Shown one piece after another: positions 7,410-14,037 of a stretch of 64,000 nucleotides of DNA; the first letter of the stretch is position 1; each line of letters begins with the position of its first letter. The notes under the pieces were generated by a model. That model searched no databases, was not told the DNA's origin, and was given only the letters and a program-made list of their open reading frames with translations. Made by a program: the position numbers and the translations under genes. The stretch is from an uncultured Collinsella sp. (lineage in GTDB: Bacteria; Actinomycetota; Coriobacteriia; Coriobacteriales; Coriobacteriaceae). The stretch is from the NCBI GenBank assembly GCA_900542825.1, contig UQOY01000001.1, forward strand, positions 310,001-374,000, written 5' to 3'.

Positions 7410-8207
7410 CTACTCGGCAAGCAGGCGACGCAGTTCTTCTTCGACCGTGCGCACGTAGCGGACGCGGTCATTGATACCGCGCATGCTGGGATTGCAGCTC
7501 TCCATCAGATAGGGATGGCCCACGACGTTGAGCATGTCGCGATCATTTTCGTTATCGCCAAACGCCATCATTTCGTTAGGTGAGATCCCCAGCGCACGAC
7601 CATAATCGGCAAGCGCGGACCCCTTGCCCGAATCAAAGCCGATAAAGTCGGTCCATTCGGTTCCCGACGTCATCACATCGACCCGGTTGCTAAAGCGACG
7701 CACAAAATACTCCAGCGCCGCCGGCTGCTCTATCTCGGGCGTTTGAAACGCAATCTTAATGACATCCTCGTCAATGTCCTCGGGACGGTCGACCACCGCC
7801 ACATCGCAATGGACCTCATAGCGCAGGTGGTCAACAAACGCATCGTTGCCGCTCATGGTGTAGAGGTGCCCCTCGCAGGAAAGGGTTACGTCGGCATGGG
7901 GGTAGGCGACCACGGCATTCGCGATATCCATAGCAAGACTACGCTCCATGGAACGCTTGACAACGGCATGCCCCTCGCTCATCACCAGGGCTCCGTTTTC
8001 ACACACATAGGCGAGCTCATCGGCCACCGGGGCAAACAGGTAGCGCAAGCTCGCATATTGACGGCCGCTCGCCGGCATAAACACGATACCGCGACGATGC
8101 AGCTCATCAATGAGCTCAAAGGCCTCGGGGCGTGGCTCGCGCTCCCCCGGATGCAGCAACGTGCCATCCAAATCGCAGGCGATCAGTTTGATTCCCTCAA
8201 GACCCAT
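7410..8207 (-). CDS. Cof-type HAD-superfamily sugar-phosphatase-like hydrolase
   Basis: A 265-residue protein with HAD motif I DLDGTLL, motif II in PASGRQYASL and the C-terminal motif GDNENDRDML (motif IV), with a Cof-type C2 cap between. Such enzymes dephosphorylate sugar phosphates, FMN or related compounds; the substrate is not predictable. The ATG at 8207 is preferred because GGGGGAAG lies before it and the protein then begins a few residues before the first HAD strand. It converges on perR with a 14-bp gap. Confidence 0.85.
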   Translation of the reverse strand: MGLEGIKLIACDLDGTLLHPGEREPRPEAFELIDELHRRGIVFMPASGRQYASLRYLFAPVADELAYVCENGALVMSEGHAVVKRSMERSLAMDIANAVVAYPHADVTLSCEGHLYTMSGNDAFVDHLRYEVHCDVAVVDRPEDIDEDVIKIAFQTPEIEQPAALEYFVRRFSNRVDVMTSGTEWTDFIGFDSGKGSALADYGRALGISPNEMMAFGDNENDRDMLNVVGHPYLMESCNPSMRGINDRVRYVRTVEEELRRLLAE

Positions 8208-8237
8208 ATGCTTCCCCCAAAGCATCTCATCAACAGC

Positions 8238-8276
8238 AAGACGGACTTTGAATAGTTGCCCCTCAAAGTCCGTCTT
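8238..8276. repeat. 13-bp perfect inverted repeat between the UreE-like and HAD genes
   Basis: AAGACGGACTTTG (8238-8250) and its exact reverse complement (8264-8276) flank a 13-base loop. It lies 30 bp upstream of the HAD start and just after the UreE-like stop. No T run follows on the minus strand, so it may be an operator or RNA hairpin rather than a terminator. Confidence 0.6.
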
Positions 8277-8289
8277 ACGCATACGCACG

Positions 8290-8868
8290 CTAACCGCGCG
8301 CCTTCTTTACGATCGTAAAGTCTGGAGCCATACTCACAACAACATCCGCCGCGCTCGATGCAAAGCGTCGACTGGCATCGAGCTCGCATGTGACCACCGA
8401 GAGCCGAACGCCCCCGATGCCCCGGAGCATACGACCCAAAACCGGTTGCACCGGCGTATACATACGCACGGTATGATCATCCGAGTCACCCCGGAAGAGC
8501 GGCGCATGCATGTTGCCGATCTCCCAGCACACATGTGCGAGCACAATCGGATCCATGCGGTCGACTTCGACCAAATAGACCTCGGCGCTGCGCAGGCGTA
8601 CGACAACCACTACGGGCACCGTACCCGTGCGGTCGACAGCGAGCACGTCACCGTCGGCAAGACGACCGCCGTCGGCAGTACCCAGCCGAACATCGACCGT
8701 GCGCCCCAGCTCCGTCACGCCCACAAACGCGCATACATCCGCCTGGTCCCAATCGAGTAGCAGCTCGTCAAACTCAAAGATGCCGCCCAGCTCCCGACGA
8801 AGCAGGAGTTCATAGGACGGATCGTTGAGATTTCCCAAGCATGTCGTCGAAACCAAGCGTTCAGGCAT
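8290..8868 (-). CDS. UreE-like nickel metallochaperone-family protein
   Basis: A 192-residue protein that I read as UreE-like. The N-terminal part ends in the UreE-type pattern GRLADGDVLAVD, and the second half has AHVCWEIGNMHAPLF, matching the UreE helix with its metal-binding histidine (His121 here), then PVLGRMLRGIG. UreE delivers nickel to urease; this protein lacks a His-rich tail and there are no urease genes here. It begins three bases after the stop of a SlyD-like FKBP gene, with GAGGG at the end of that gene as its ribosome binding site, so the two are translationally coupled. Confidence 0.62.
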   Translation of the reverse strand: MPERLVSTTCLGNLNDPSYELLLRRELGGIFEFDELLLDWDQADVCAFVGVTELGRTVDVRLGTADGGRLADGDVLAVDRTGTVPVVVVVRLRSAEVYLVEVDRMDPIVLAHVCWEIGNMHAPLFRGDSDDHTVRMYTPVQPVLGRMLRGIGGVRLSVVTCELDASRRFASSAADVVVSMAPDFTIVKKARG

Positions 8869-8871
8869 ACT

Positions 8872-9300
8872 CTAACCCTCGACCTCGACGAGCTCGATAT
8901 CAAAGTTGAGGTCCTTGCCGGCGAGCTCGTGGTTGGCGTCGAGCGTCACGGCCTCGGGCGTCACATCGATGACGACGGCGGGGACAGGCATGCCGCTCGG
9001 CGTGGACAGGAAGAGCTTCATGCCCTTCTCGATCTGCTCGATGTTGGGAACCTGCTCGGCCGGGAAGGTAATAACCATCTCGGGGTTGTGCTCGCCGTAG
9101 GCATCGGCAGCAGGAATGTGCACGGTCTTCTTCTCGCCCACCTGCATGTCGACAACAGCGGCGTCGAAGCCCTTGATCATCTGACCGGCGCCGCAGGTGA
9201 ACTCCAGCGGCTCGCCGCGATCGTAGGAGCTATCGAACTGCGTGCCGTCGTCGAGCGTGCCGCGATAATGAGTCTTGACCTTCTTGCCCTGGTTGGACAT
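8872..9300 (-). CDS. SlyD-like FKBP-type peptidyl-prolyl isomerase
   Basis: A 142-residue FKBP: the fold's start GKKVKTHYRGTLDDGTQFDSS and GQMIKGFDAAVVDMQVGEKK, then an inserted flap domain (residues ~72-120) and return to DANHELAGKDLNFDIELV, which is the SlyD layout. SlyD proteins are chaperones/prolyl isomerases, and in enterobacteria bind nickel through a His-rich tail; that tail is missing here. GGAGG is 5 bases before the ATG at 9300. Confidence 0.9.
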   Translation of the reverse strand: MSNQGKKVKTHYRGTLDDGTQFDSSYDRGEPLEFTCGAGQMIKGFDAAVVDMQVGEKKTVHIPAADAYGEHNPEMVITFPAEQVPNIEQIEKGMKLFLSTPSGMPVPAVVIDVTPEAVTLDANHELAGKDLNFDIELVEVEG

Positions 9301-9420
9301 GGTAACCTCCGTGATAAGGGCGGCACACAACGCGGGCCGCCGTGAACATATGGCGCTAACTATACCCTAGTCATACAATTCAAAGACAGTTTGCAAAGAA
9401 ACGCTGCAACCGGAGGAACC

Positions 9421-10434
9421 ATGGCATATCCCGTATTTGACTTACACTGCGACACCGCCGACCGCATCGGCTGGGCGACGCTCGATCTCGACCTGCGCTT
9501 TACCGCCGGCACCGACGGTTATTTCCCCGGCGACGAAACGCATCCGCAAGATTTCGACCTCATCGAGGGCAACGCCTGCGCCATCTCACTCGCAAAGATC
9601 GGCAACACGCCATGGGCACAGTGCTTCGCCACGTTTGTCCCCGACGAGATTCCCACCGCCCACGCCGCGCGCTTCCAGGCGCAAATCATGGCGCACATGA
9701 GCGGCCAGGCAATGCTCAACCACGACCGCATGGTCAACGTACGCAGCGCCGCTGACATTCGCCCTGCGCTCAAAGACGGCAAGGTCGCCTGCATCCACAC
9801 CATCGAAAACGCCACGTTCTTTGCCGAGGACCCCGCGCTGATTGAGGTACTCAAGAGCCTAGGCGTGCTCATGTCATCACTCAGCTGGAACGCGCAGGGA
9901 CCGCTCGCGAGCGGCCACGACACCCACGCCGGCCTCACCGCCGCCGGCATCGAGGCGCTCACGCAGATGGAGCACGCCGGCATGGTACTCGACGTCTCCC
10001 ACCTCAACGACGAGTGCTTTGACGAGGTTGTCGCCCACGCCACGCGTCCCTTCGTCGCCAGCCACTCCAACTCCCGTGCGGTTTGCGGCGTCAAGCGCAA
10101 CCTCACCGACGACCAATTCCGTACCATTCGCGACATGGGCGGTATCGTCGGCCTCAACTACTGCAGCGACTTCCTTTCCAACGACGCAACCGACAAGACC
10201 GCCGCAGACGTCACCTTCGACCAGCTGGCGGCACATATCGAACACTGGCTCGACCTGGGCGGCGAGGACGTCATCGCGCTCGGCGGCGACTGGGACGGTG
10301 CCAAGGTACCCGACTTCCTCTCTGATGCCAGCAAGATGCCCGAATTCCAGAACATGCTCTCCAAGCACTTTGGCAAGACCGTGATGCAGAAGCTCTGCAG
10401 CGATAATGCCCTTGCCTTCTTCGAGCGTTATTAA
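9421..10434 (+). CDS. Membrane dipeptidase (renal dipeptidase, peptidase M19)
   Basis: A 337-residue zinc dipeptidase of family M19. Metal ligands by family pattern: FDLHCDT at the start, the Glu in HTIENATFF (bridging), His in VSHLNDE and His in VASHSNSRAVCGVKRN. It would split dipeptides, probably in the cytoplasm since no signal peptide is seen. GGAGGAACC lies directly before the ATG at 9421. It is divergent from the FKBP operon. Confidence 0.92.
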   Translation: MAYPVFDLHCDTADRIGWATLDLDLRFTAGTDGYFPGDETHPQDFDLIEGNACAISLAKIGNTPWAQCFATFVPDEIPTAHAARFQAQIMAHMSGQAMLNHDRMVNVRSAADIRPALKDGKVACIHTIENATFFAEDPALIEVLKSLGVLMSSLSWNAQGPLASGHDTHAGLTAAGIEALTQMEHAGMVLDVSHLNDECFDEVVAHATRPFVASHSNSRAVCGVKRNLTDDQFRTIRDMGGIVGLNYCSDFLSNDATDKTAADVTFDQLAAHIEHWLDLGGEDVIALGGDWDGAKVPDFLSDASKMPEFQNMLSKHFGKTVMQKLCSDNALAFFERY

Positions 10435-10449
10435 TTTCACATCCCTTGA

Positions 10450-10487
10450 GCGGGCCGGCATGCCGAGCGATCGACATGCCGGCCCGC
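10450..10487. terminator. GC-rich 13-bp hairpin after the dipeptidase gene
   Basis: A perfect 13-bp stem (10450-10462 with 10475-10487) lies between the dipeptidase and the YgjP-like gene. It is followed by C6 rather than T, so it may stabilise mRNA or weakly terminate. Confidence 0.5.
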
Positions 10488-10510
10488 CCCCCCAATCTGA
10501 AGGATAACTT

Positions 10511-11287
10511 TTGACGCAGCAATTTACGATTTTCCTACCCCGACCGGATGGGACGCCCATCCCCGTCGTCGTTACCAAAAAGCGCGTCAAGAACTTCAAC
10601 CTGCGCGTCACACCGAGCGGTGAGGTCCACGCCAGCGCACCGCTCGGCGCCAGCCGCGAGCGCATCGAAGCGTTTGTAAAGCGCAACAACGACTGGATTA
10701 TCAGCCGACTTGCCCAGCGCGAGCAGCGTCAGGCGACGGCGCGAGAACCGCTCAGCCCCCTCTCGATCATTGCGCTTTGGGGCATGCCCATCACGGTACA
10801 GGACGCACTCGATCACAACTTTGCATCACCCGCACCGCGACCCAAACAGGCCACCTTCGCAAGTTTTATGGGTACCGACGAATCGAACGAAGGCCCACAG
10901 GCCAAGCTGCGCGCAATCCTCGACGGTCTAACGTCCGATGAGCTCCAAGCCCACATCGACCAGCTCTATGCATCCGAGGTTACATCGGCGCTGCGCGATA
11001 TTGTGCACGCATACGAAATCGCAATGGGTGTCGTCGTTTCCCGCGTTTCCGTGCGCAGCATGAAAACGCGCTGGGGCTCGTGCACGCCCAAAACCGGCGC
11101 CATTCGCATCGCACGCGAGCTTGCCGCCTACCCCGTCGAATGCCTCGACATGGTTGTCGCCCACGAACTCGTCCACTTGCTCGAGCCAAGCCACAATCAG
11201 CGGTTCCACGCCCTGCTCGACACGTACTGTCCCAACAATAGAGCTCTGTCGCAGCGACTCAAAAAACCGCCCGCCAACGAGCTCTAG
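10511..11287 (+). CDS. YgjP-family (DUF45) zinc metallopeptidase
   Basis: A 258-residue protein with the family pattern TRWGSCTPKTGAIRIARELA followed by the zinc-binding HELVH (His218, Glu219, His222) and SHNQRFHALLD with a third ligand region. The start codon is TTG at 10511, preceded by AAGGAT, and there is no nearby in-frame ATG. The family resembles the WLM/SprT metallopeptidases and is common in bacteria, but its substrate is not established. Confidence 0.85.
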   Translation: MTQQFTIFLPRPDGTPIPVVVTKKRVKNFNLRVTPSGEVHASAPLGASRERIEAFVKRNNDWIISRLAQREQRQATAREPLSPLSIIALWGMPITVQDALDHNFASPAPRPKQATFASFMGTDESNEGPQAKLRAILDGLTSDELQAHIDQLYASEVTSALRDIVHAYEIAMGVVVSRVSVRSMKTRWGSCTPKTGAIRIARELAAYPVECLDMVVAHELVHLLEPSHNQRFHALLDTYCPNNRALSQRLKKPPANEL

Positions 11288-11293
11288 CGGCGG

Positions 11294-11779
11294 CTAGCGC
11301 ACGCGCTCGATCTCGACGCCGCAGCTTGCCAGGGGAAGACCGACGGGTGCCCAAGGCTTATCGAGCTTAACACGCACGCCGAGCAGCAAGGGGTAACGAC
11401 GTAGCAGCATCTGGGCCACACCCTCGGCTGCAGCCTCGATGAGCTTAAACGTATGCTCGCGCAGATAGCCATCGACATCGTGGCACACCGAGCCGTAATC
11501 AATCGAGGCATCCAGGTTGTCGTGCTCCCCTGCCGCGCGCAGGTCGGCATAGAGCACCAAGGACACGACAAACTTCTGCCCCAGGACGTTCTCCTCGGGA
11601 TACACGCCGTGGTTGGCAAAGACCTCGAGACCGTCGATAGTAATGCGGTCGGCATGGCGCAGGTCGTCATAGCTCACATGAGGCACTGCCGTTGCGGCGG
11701 AAATCTCGCCCCTGCCACGACGGGCGAGCTCGGCACCCTCGGTCTTGGTTGCATTCTCAGGTAGCTTTTTGTTAGTCAT
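11294..11779 (-). CDS. folB: Dihydroneopterin aldolase
   Basis: A 161-residue protein; residues ~40-161 form the FolB domain (DRITIDGLEVFANHGVYPEENVLGQ with the catalytic-region Glu, then SIDYGSVC, LIEAAAEGVA and VRVKLDKPWAP with the catalytic Lys). It converts dihydroneopterin to hydroxymethyl-dihydropterin. About 40 N-terminal residues are extra and charged. GGAGA lies 8 bases before the ATG. With folE two genes upstream it forms part of a pterin/folate set; folP and folK are not in the window. Confidence 0.9.
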   Translation of the reverse strand: MTNKKLPENATKTEGAELARRGRGEISAATAVPHVSYDDLRHADRITIDGLEVFANHGVYPEENVLGQKFVVSLVLYADLRAAGEHDNLDASIDYGSVCHDVDGYLREHTFKLIEAAAEGVAQMLLRRYPLLLGVRVKLDKPWAPVGLPLASCGVEIERVR

Positions 11780-11822
11780 CGCGATCGTCTCCTTCGTTCA
11801 GAACCCCGACCGCGCATACCGA

Positions 11823-12404
11823 CTATACGCGAATCGACAGGTTCTTTTTATCATCGCTCCAGTTGCAGGCATTGCGCGCGGGGCATGCAAAGCAGGCGCG
11901 CGACGCTTTATCGGCTGCATAGAGCAGACGCTCAAGCGGCTGGCTGTTCACGCGCAGCTTTCGATGGCCCAGAATGGCCGTCTTAATGGCTGCGGTATCT
12001 GCCGGCTCAAACGCCACATCATCGGGCATGCCGCTGAGAATCGCATCGGCGACGCGTTCGCTTGCAACATCATGGGATATACCCGATTCATACTGTTCAT
12101 CTTTGCCGATATCGTGAAGAAGTGCCGTGGCATAGATGACCTCGCGGTCAAATTCGAGCTCTTCCTCGAGATTCTTAATCCACATAATGCGCGCGACATC
12201 CAGCAGATGGTCGATACCGTGGCGGCAAAAGATGCGCCCCGATTCCAGCTGCGCAATGTTGCCCAGATGCCGCCGGAACAGCCCGTTGGCACAGATGTAA
12301 TCGATACGAGGCATGACGCCAAAAGGCGCCAAGCCCGAAGCCATAAAGCCGCGACGCGGCGTCCCCTCATCGGTCTTCGATGCAAAGTCATTGACGACCC
12401 TCAT
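11823..12404 (-). CDS. HD-domain phosphohydrolase
   Basis: A 193-residue protein with HD-domain metal motifs: RHGIDHLLDVARI (His62, His66), then ATALLHDIGKDEQ (His97-Asp98). A C-terminal CFACPARNAC cluster may bind zinc. The ATG at 12404 follows the folE stop with one base between, so it is coupled to folE. Placed between folE and folB, it could remove phosphate from a pterin intermediate, but this is only positional inference. Confidence 0.8.
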   Translation of the reverse strand: MRVVNDFASKTDEGTPRRGFMASGLAPFGVMPRIDYICANGLFRRHLGNIAQLESGRIFCRHGIDHLLDVARIMWIKNLEEELEFDREVIYATALLHDIGKDEQYESGISHDVASERVADAILSGMPDDVAFEPADTAAIKTAILGHRKLRVNSQPLERLLYAADKASRACFACPARNACNWSDDKKNLSIRV

Positions 12405-12405
12405 G

Positions 12406-12963
12406 TTAGCGGTCCAGCATCCTAAAGAATCGCTCCTCGAGCGACAGATCGGTCTCAAAGACGCCGCGACGAGCAAGCGTCACGGTCTTGGCACCGGGCT
12501 TTTGCACGCCACGCATGGTCATGCACATATGCTCGGCTTCCATCAGTACGATCGCTCCTTGGGGAGCAAGATATTCCATGAGGGCATCGGCAACCTGTGC
12601 ACACAGCTGCTCCTGCAGCTGCAGACGACGAGCATAGACCTCAACCGTGCGAGCGAGCTTAGAGAGTCCGGCAACGCGACCGTTAGGGATATAGCCGATC
12701 GCAGCCTTGCCGTAAAATGGCAGCAAATGGTGCTCGCACAGCGAGTAAAACGTGATATCGCGCTCGATAACCAAATCGTTCGAAGCGACGGCAAAAGTTT
12801 TGGACAGGTGCTCCTCGGCGCTTTGGTCCATGCCGCCGGCAATCTCGCCATACATACGGGCGACGCGTGCCGGCGTCTCCAGCAGGCCCTCACGAGTTGG
12901 GTCCTCGCCTATACCCTCAAGCAACAGCCTTATGGCGGCCTCGACTTTTTCCTGATCGACCAT
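12406..12963 (-). CDS. folE: GTP cyclohydrolase I
   Basis: A 185-residue protein with zinc ligands Cys76, His79 and Cys147 (SLCEHHLLPFYGKA; EHMCMTMRGV) and the substrate loop AGLSKLAR. It makes dihydroneopterin triphosphate from GTP, the first step of folate synthesis. The ATG at 12963 is chosen over an upstream one at 13026 because GAGG is close by and MVDQEKVEAAIR is the normal family N-terminus. Confidence 0.95.
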   Translation of the reverse strand: MVDQEKVEAAIRLLLEGIGEDPTREGLLETPARVARMYGEIAGGMDQSAEEHLSKTFAVASNDLVIERDITFYSLCEHHLLPFYGKAAIGYIPNGRVAGLSKLARTVEVYARRLQLQEQLCAQVADALMEYLAPQGAIVLMEAEHMCMTMRGVQKPGAKTVTLARRGVFETDLSLEERFFRMLDR

Positions 12964-13029
12964 CTGGGCCTCACTCTTCCGATTTTGCGTTCGCGCTATG
13001 GTACCACGCCCTCCGGCATCGGCCACAAG

Positions 13030-13611
13030 CTACATAGTATGGGTCGAATAGACCGGATCGTCTCGCCACAGCTCCACAGCATCGCAAAGCGCAACGCCCT
13101 CACGCGCGGCACGAGCGCGTGTGGCGTTCATGTCGATCACGCGCTGATTACTCGAACCCCTAAAACGCAACGAGATATCGTGCAGGTCTTGAACAAACGG
13201 ACCGTCCACTAGCATGTCAAGGCAGGCAAGAATACGGTCCGTCACCTCGGTATGATGACGGCCGCCCGGCATTAGTTCCTCGAGCACGTCACCGGTAAAG
13301 CACCAAATGGTCTTCCCCGACTCCACAGAATAGGCCGCACGCACGCGTTCGATAAAGTCAACGAGCCCCGCCTGGTTCTCGGGTTCCATGGGCTCCCCGC
13401 CCAGAATCGTCAGTCCATCAATAAAGGGATGGTCGAGACTCTCGATAATCTTATCCTCGACGGCGCGATCGAACGGCTCGCCCGCGGCAAAGTCCCACGC
13501 GACAGAGTTAAAGCAATTCTTGCACCCACGACGGCACCCACTCACAAACAGAGAAGTACGAACACCTTCCCCATCAGCAATGTCGAAATACTTAATGTTC
13601 GCGTAGTTCAT
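13030..13611 (-). CDS. nrdG: Anaerobic ribonucleotide reductase-activating protein
   Basis: A 193-residue radical-SAM enzyme: CRRGCKNC gives the CX3CX2C iron-sulfur motif, and GGEP (TILGGEPMEPEN) binds SAM. It generates the glycyl radical on NrdD. GGGAGAG precedes the ATG at 13611. It is downstream of nrdD on the same strand, separated by a 426-bp palindrome-rich gap. Confidence 0.94.
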   Translation of the reverse strand: MNYANIKYFDIADGEGVRTSLFVSGCRRGCKNCFNSVAWDFAAGEPFDRAVEDKIIESLDHPFIDGLTILGGEPMEPENQAGLVDFIERVRAAYSVESGKTIWCFTGDVLEELMPGGRHHTEVTDRILACLDMLVDGPFVQDLHDISLRFRGSSNQRVIDMNATRARAAREGVALCDAVELWRDDPVYSTHTM

Positions 13612-13628
13612 AGATAACTCTCCCGGAA

Positions 13629-13708
13629 GGCCGGGACATATCATCCCGTCCTCAAACATTCTCGGCCTGCGGCCTGCGAGACTGCGGGCGGGACGATATG
13701 TCCCGGCC
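13629..13708. repeat. Inverted repeat with 19-bp arms upstream of nrdG
   Basis: Arms 13629-13647 and 13690-13708 (GGCCGGGACATATC... and ...GATATGTCCCGGCC) are complementary with one G-T type mismatch. The 42-bp interior carries a smaller CTCGGCC/GGCCTGCGAG-type pairing. It lies just upstream of the nrdG ribosome binding site. Confidence 0.8.
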
Positions 13709-13890
13709 TCATGCAAAGGGTAACTCAATGAACGAAGCGAACATCGAGTATAGGGTTCGAGGTCTAATAAAAACTTTGTTGCAGCTCAACCGTCATCGCA
13801 AGCAAAACGTTGTTGCAAGTCAACTCATTTCCGCTAAGAACTTCGAGGAGTGAGCAGACCGCACGCTGCATCTCAGCTACATCAACTTGG

Positions 13891-14025
13891 CTGCCCCGTA
13901 GCGAGGCCCCGGACCTTTGCTCGATATGAGTTCCGCACGAACAGGAGGCGCCAGTGGCGCCTCCGTCGTGAGCCAGGACTGTCCGAAATAGCGAGTAAAG
14001 GTCCGGGGCCTCGCTACGGGGCAGC
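13891..14025. repeat. Nested inverted repeat with 34-bp arms downstream of nrdD
   Basis: Arms 13891-13924 and 13992-14025 are complementary at 33 of 34 positions. Inside is a second perfect hairpin (13946-13954 with 13958-13966, GGAGGCGCC/GGCGCCTCC). It begins 13 bp after the nrdD stop. It could terminate or stabilise nrdD mRNA, but it is far longer than a normal terminator and has no T run. Confidence 0.85.
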
Positions 14026-14037
14026 TTGGGATGGTTA

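Larger units (their letters stand above)
13612..14037. other. nrdD-nrdG intergenic region with two long inverted repeats
   Basis: 426 bp without a convincing gene. It contains the inverted repeats at 13629-13708 and 13891-14025. The part between them (13730-13880) is relatively A/T-rich. A 41-codon plus-strand frame at 13728-13853 is considered a chance frame. Confidence 0.7.

Noticed and set aside
13728..13853. 41-codon plus-strand frame between the nrdD and nrdG palindromes, with AAAGG upstream
   Set aside because: The length is within chance for an A/T-richer gap, its sequence matches no family I know, and it opposes the nrd transcript. Conservation would be needed.
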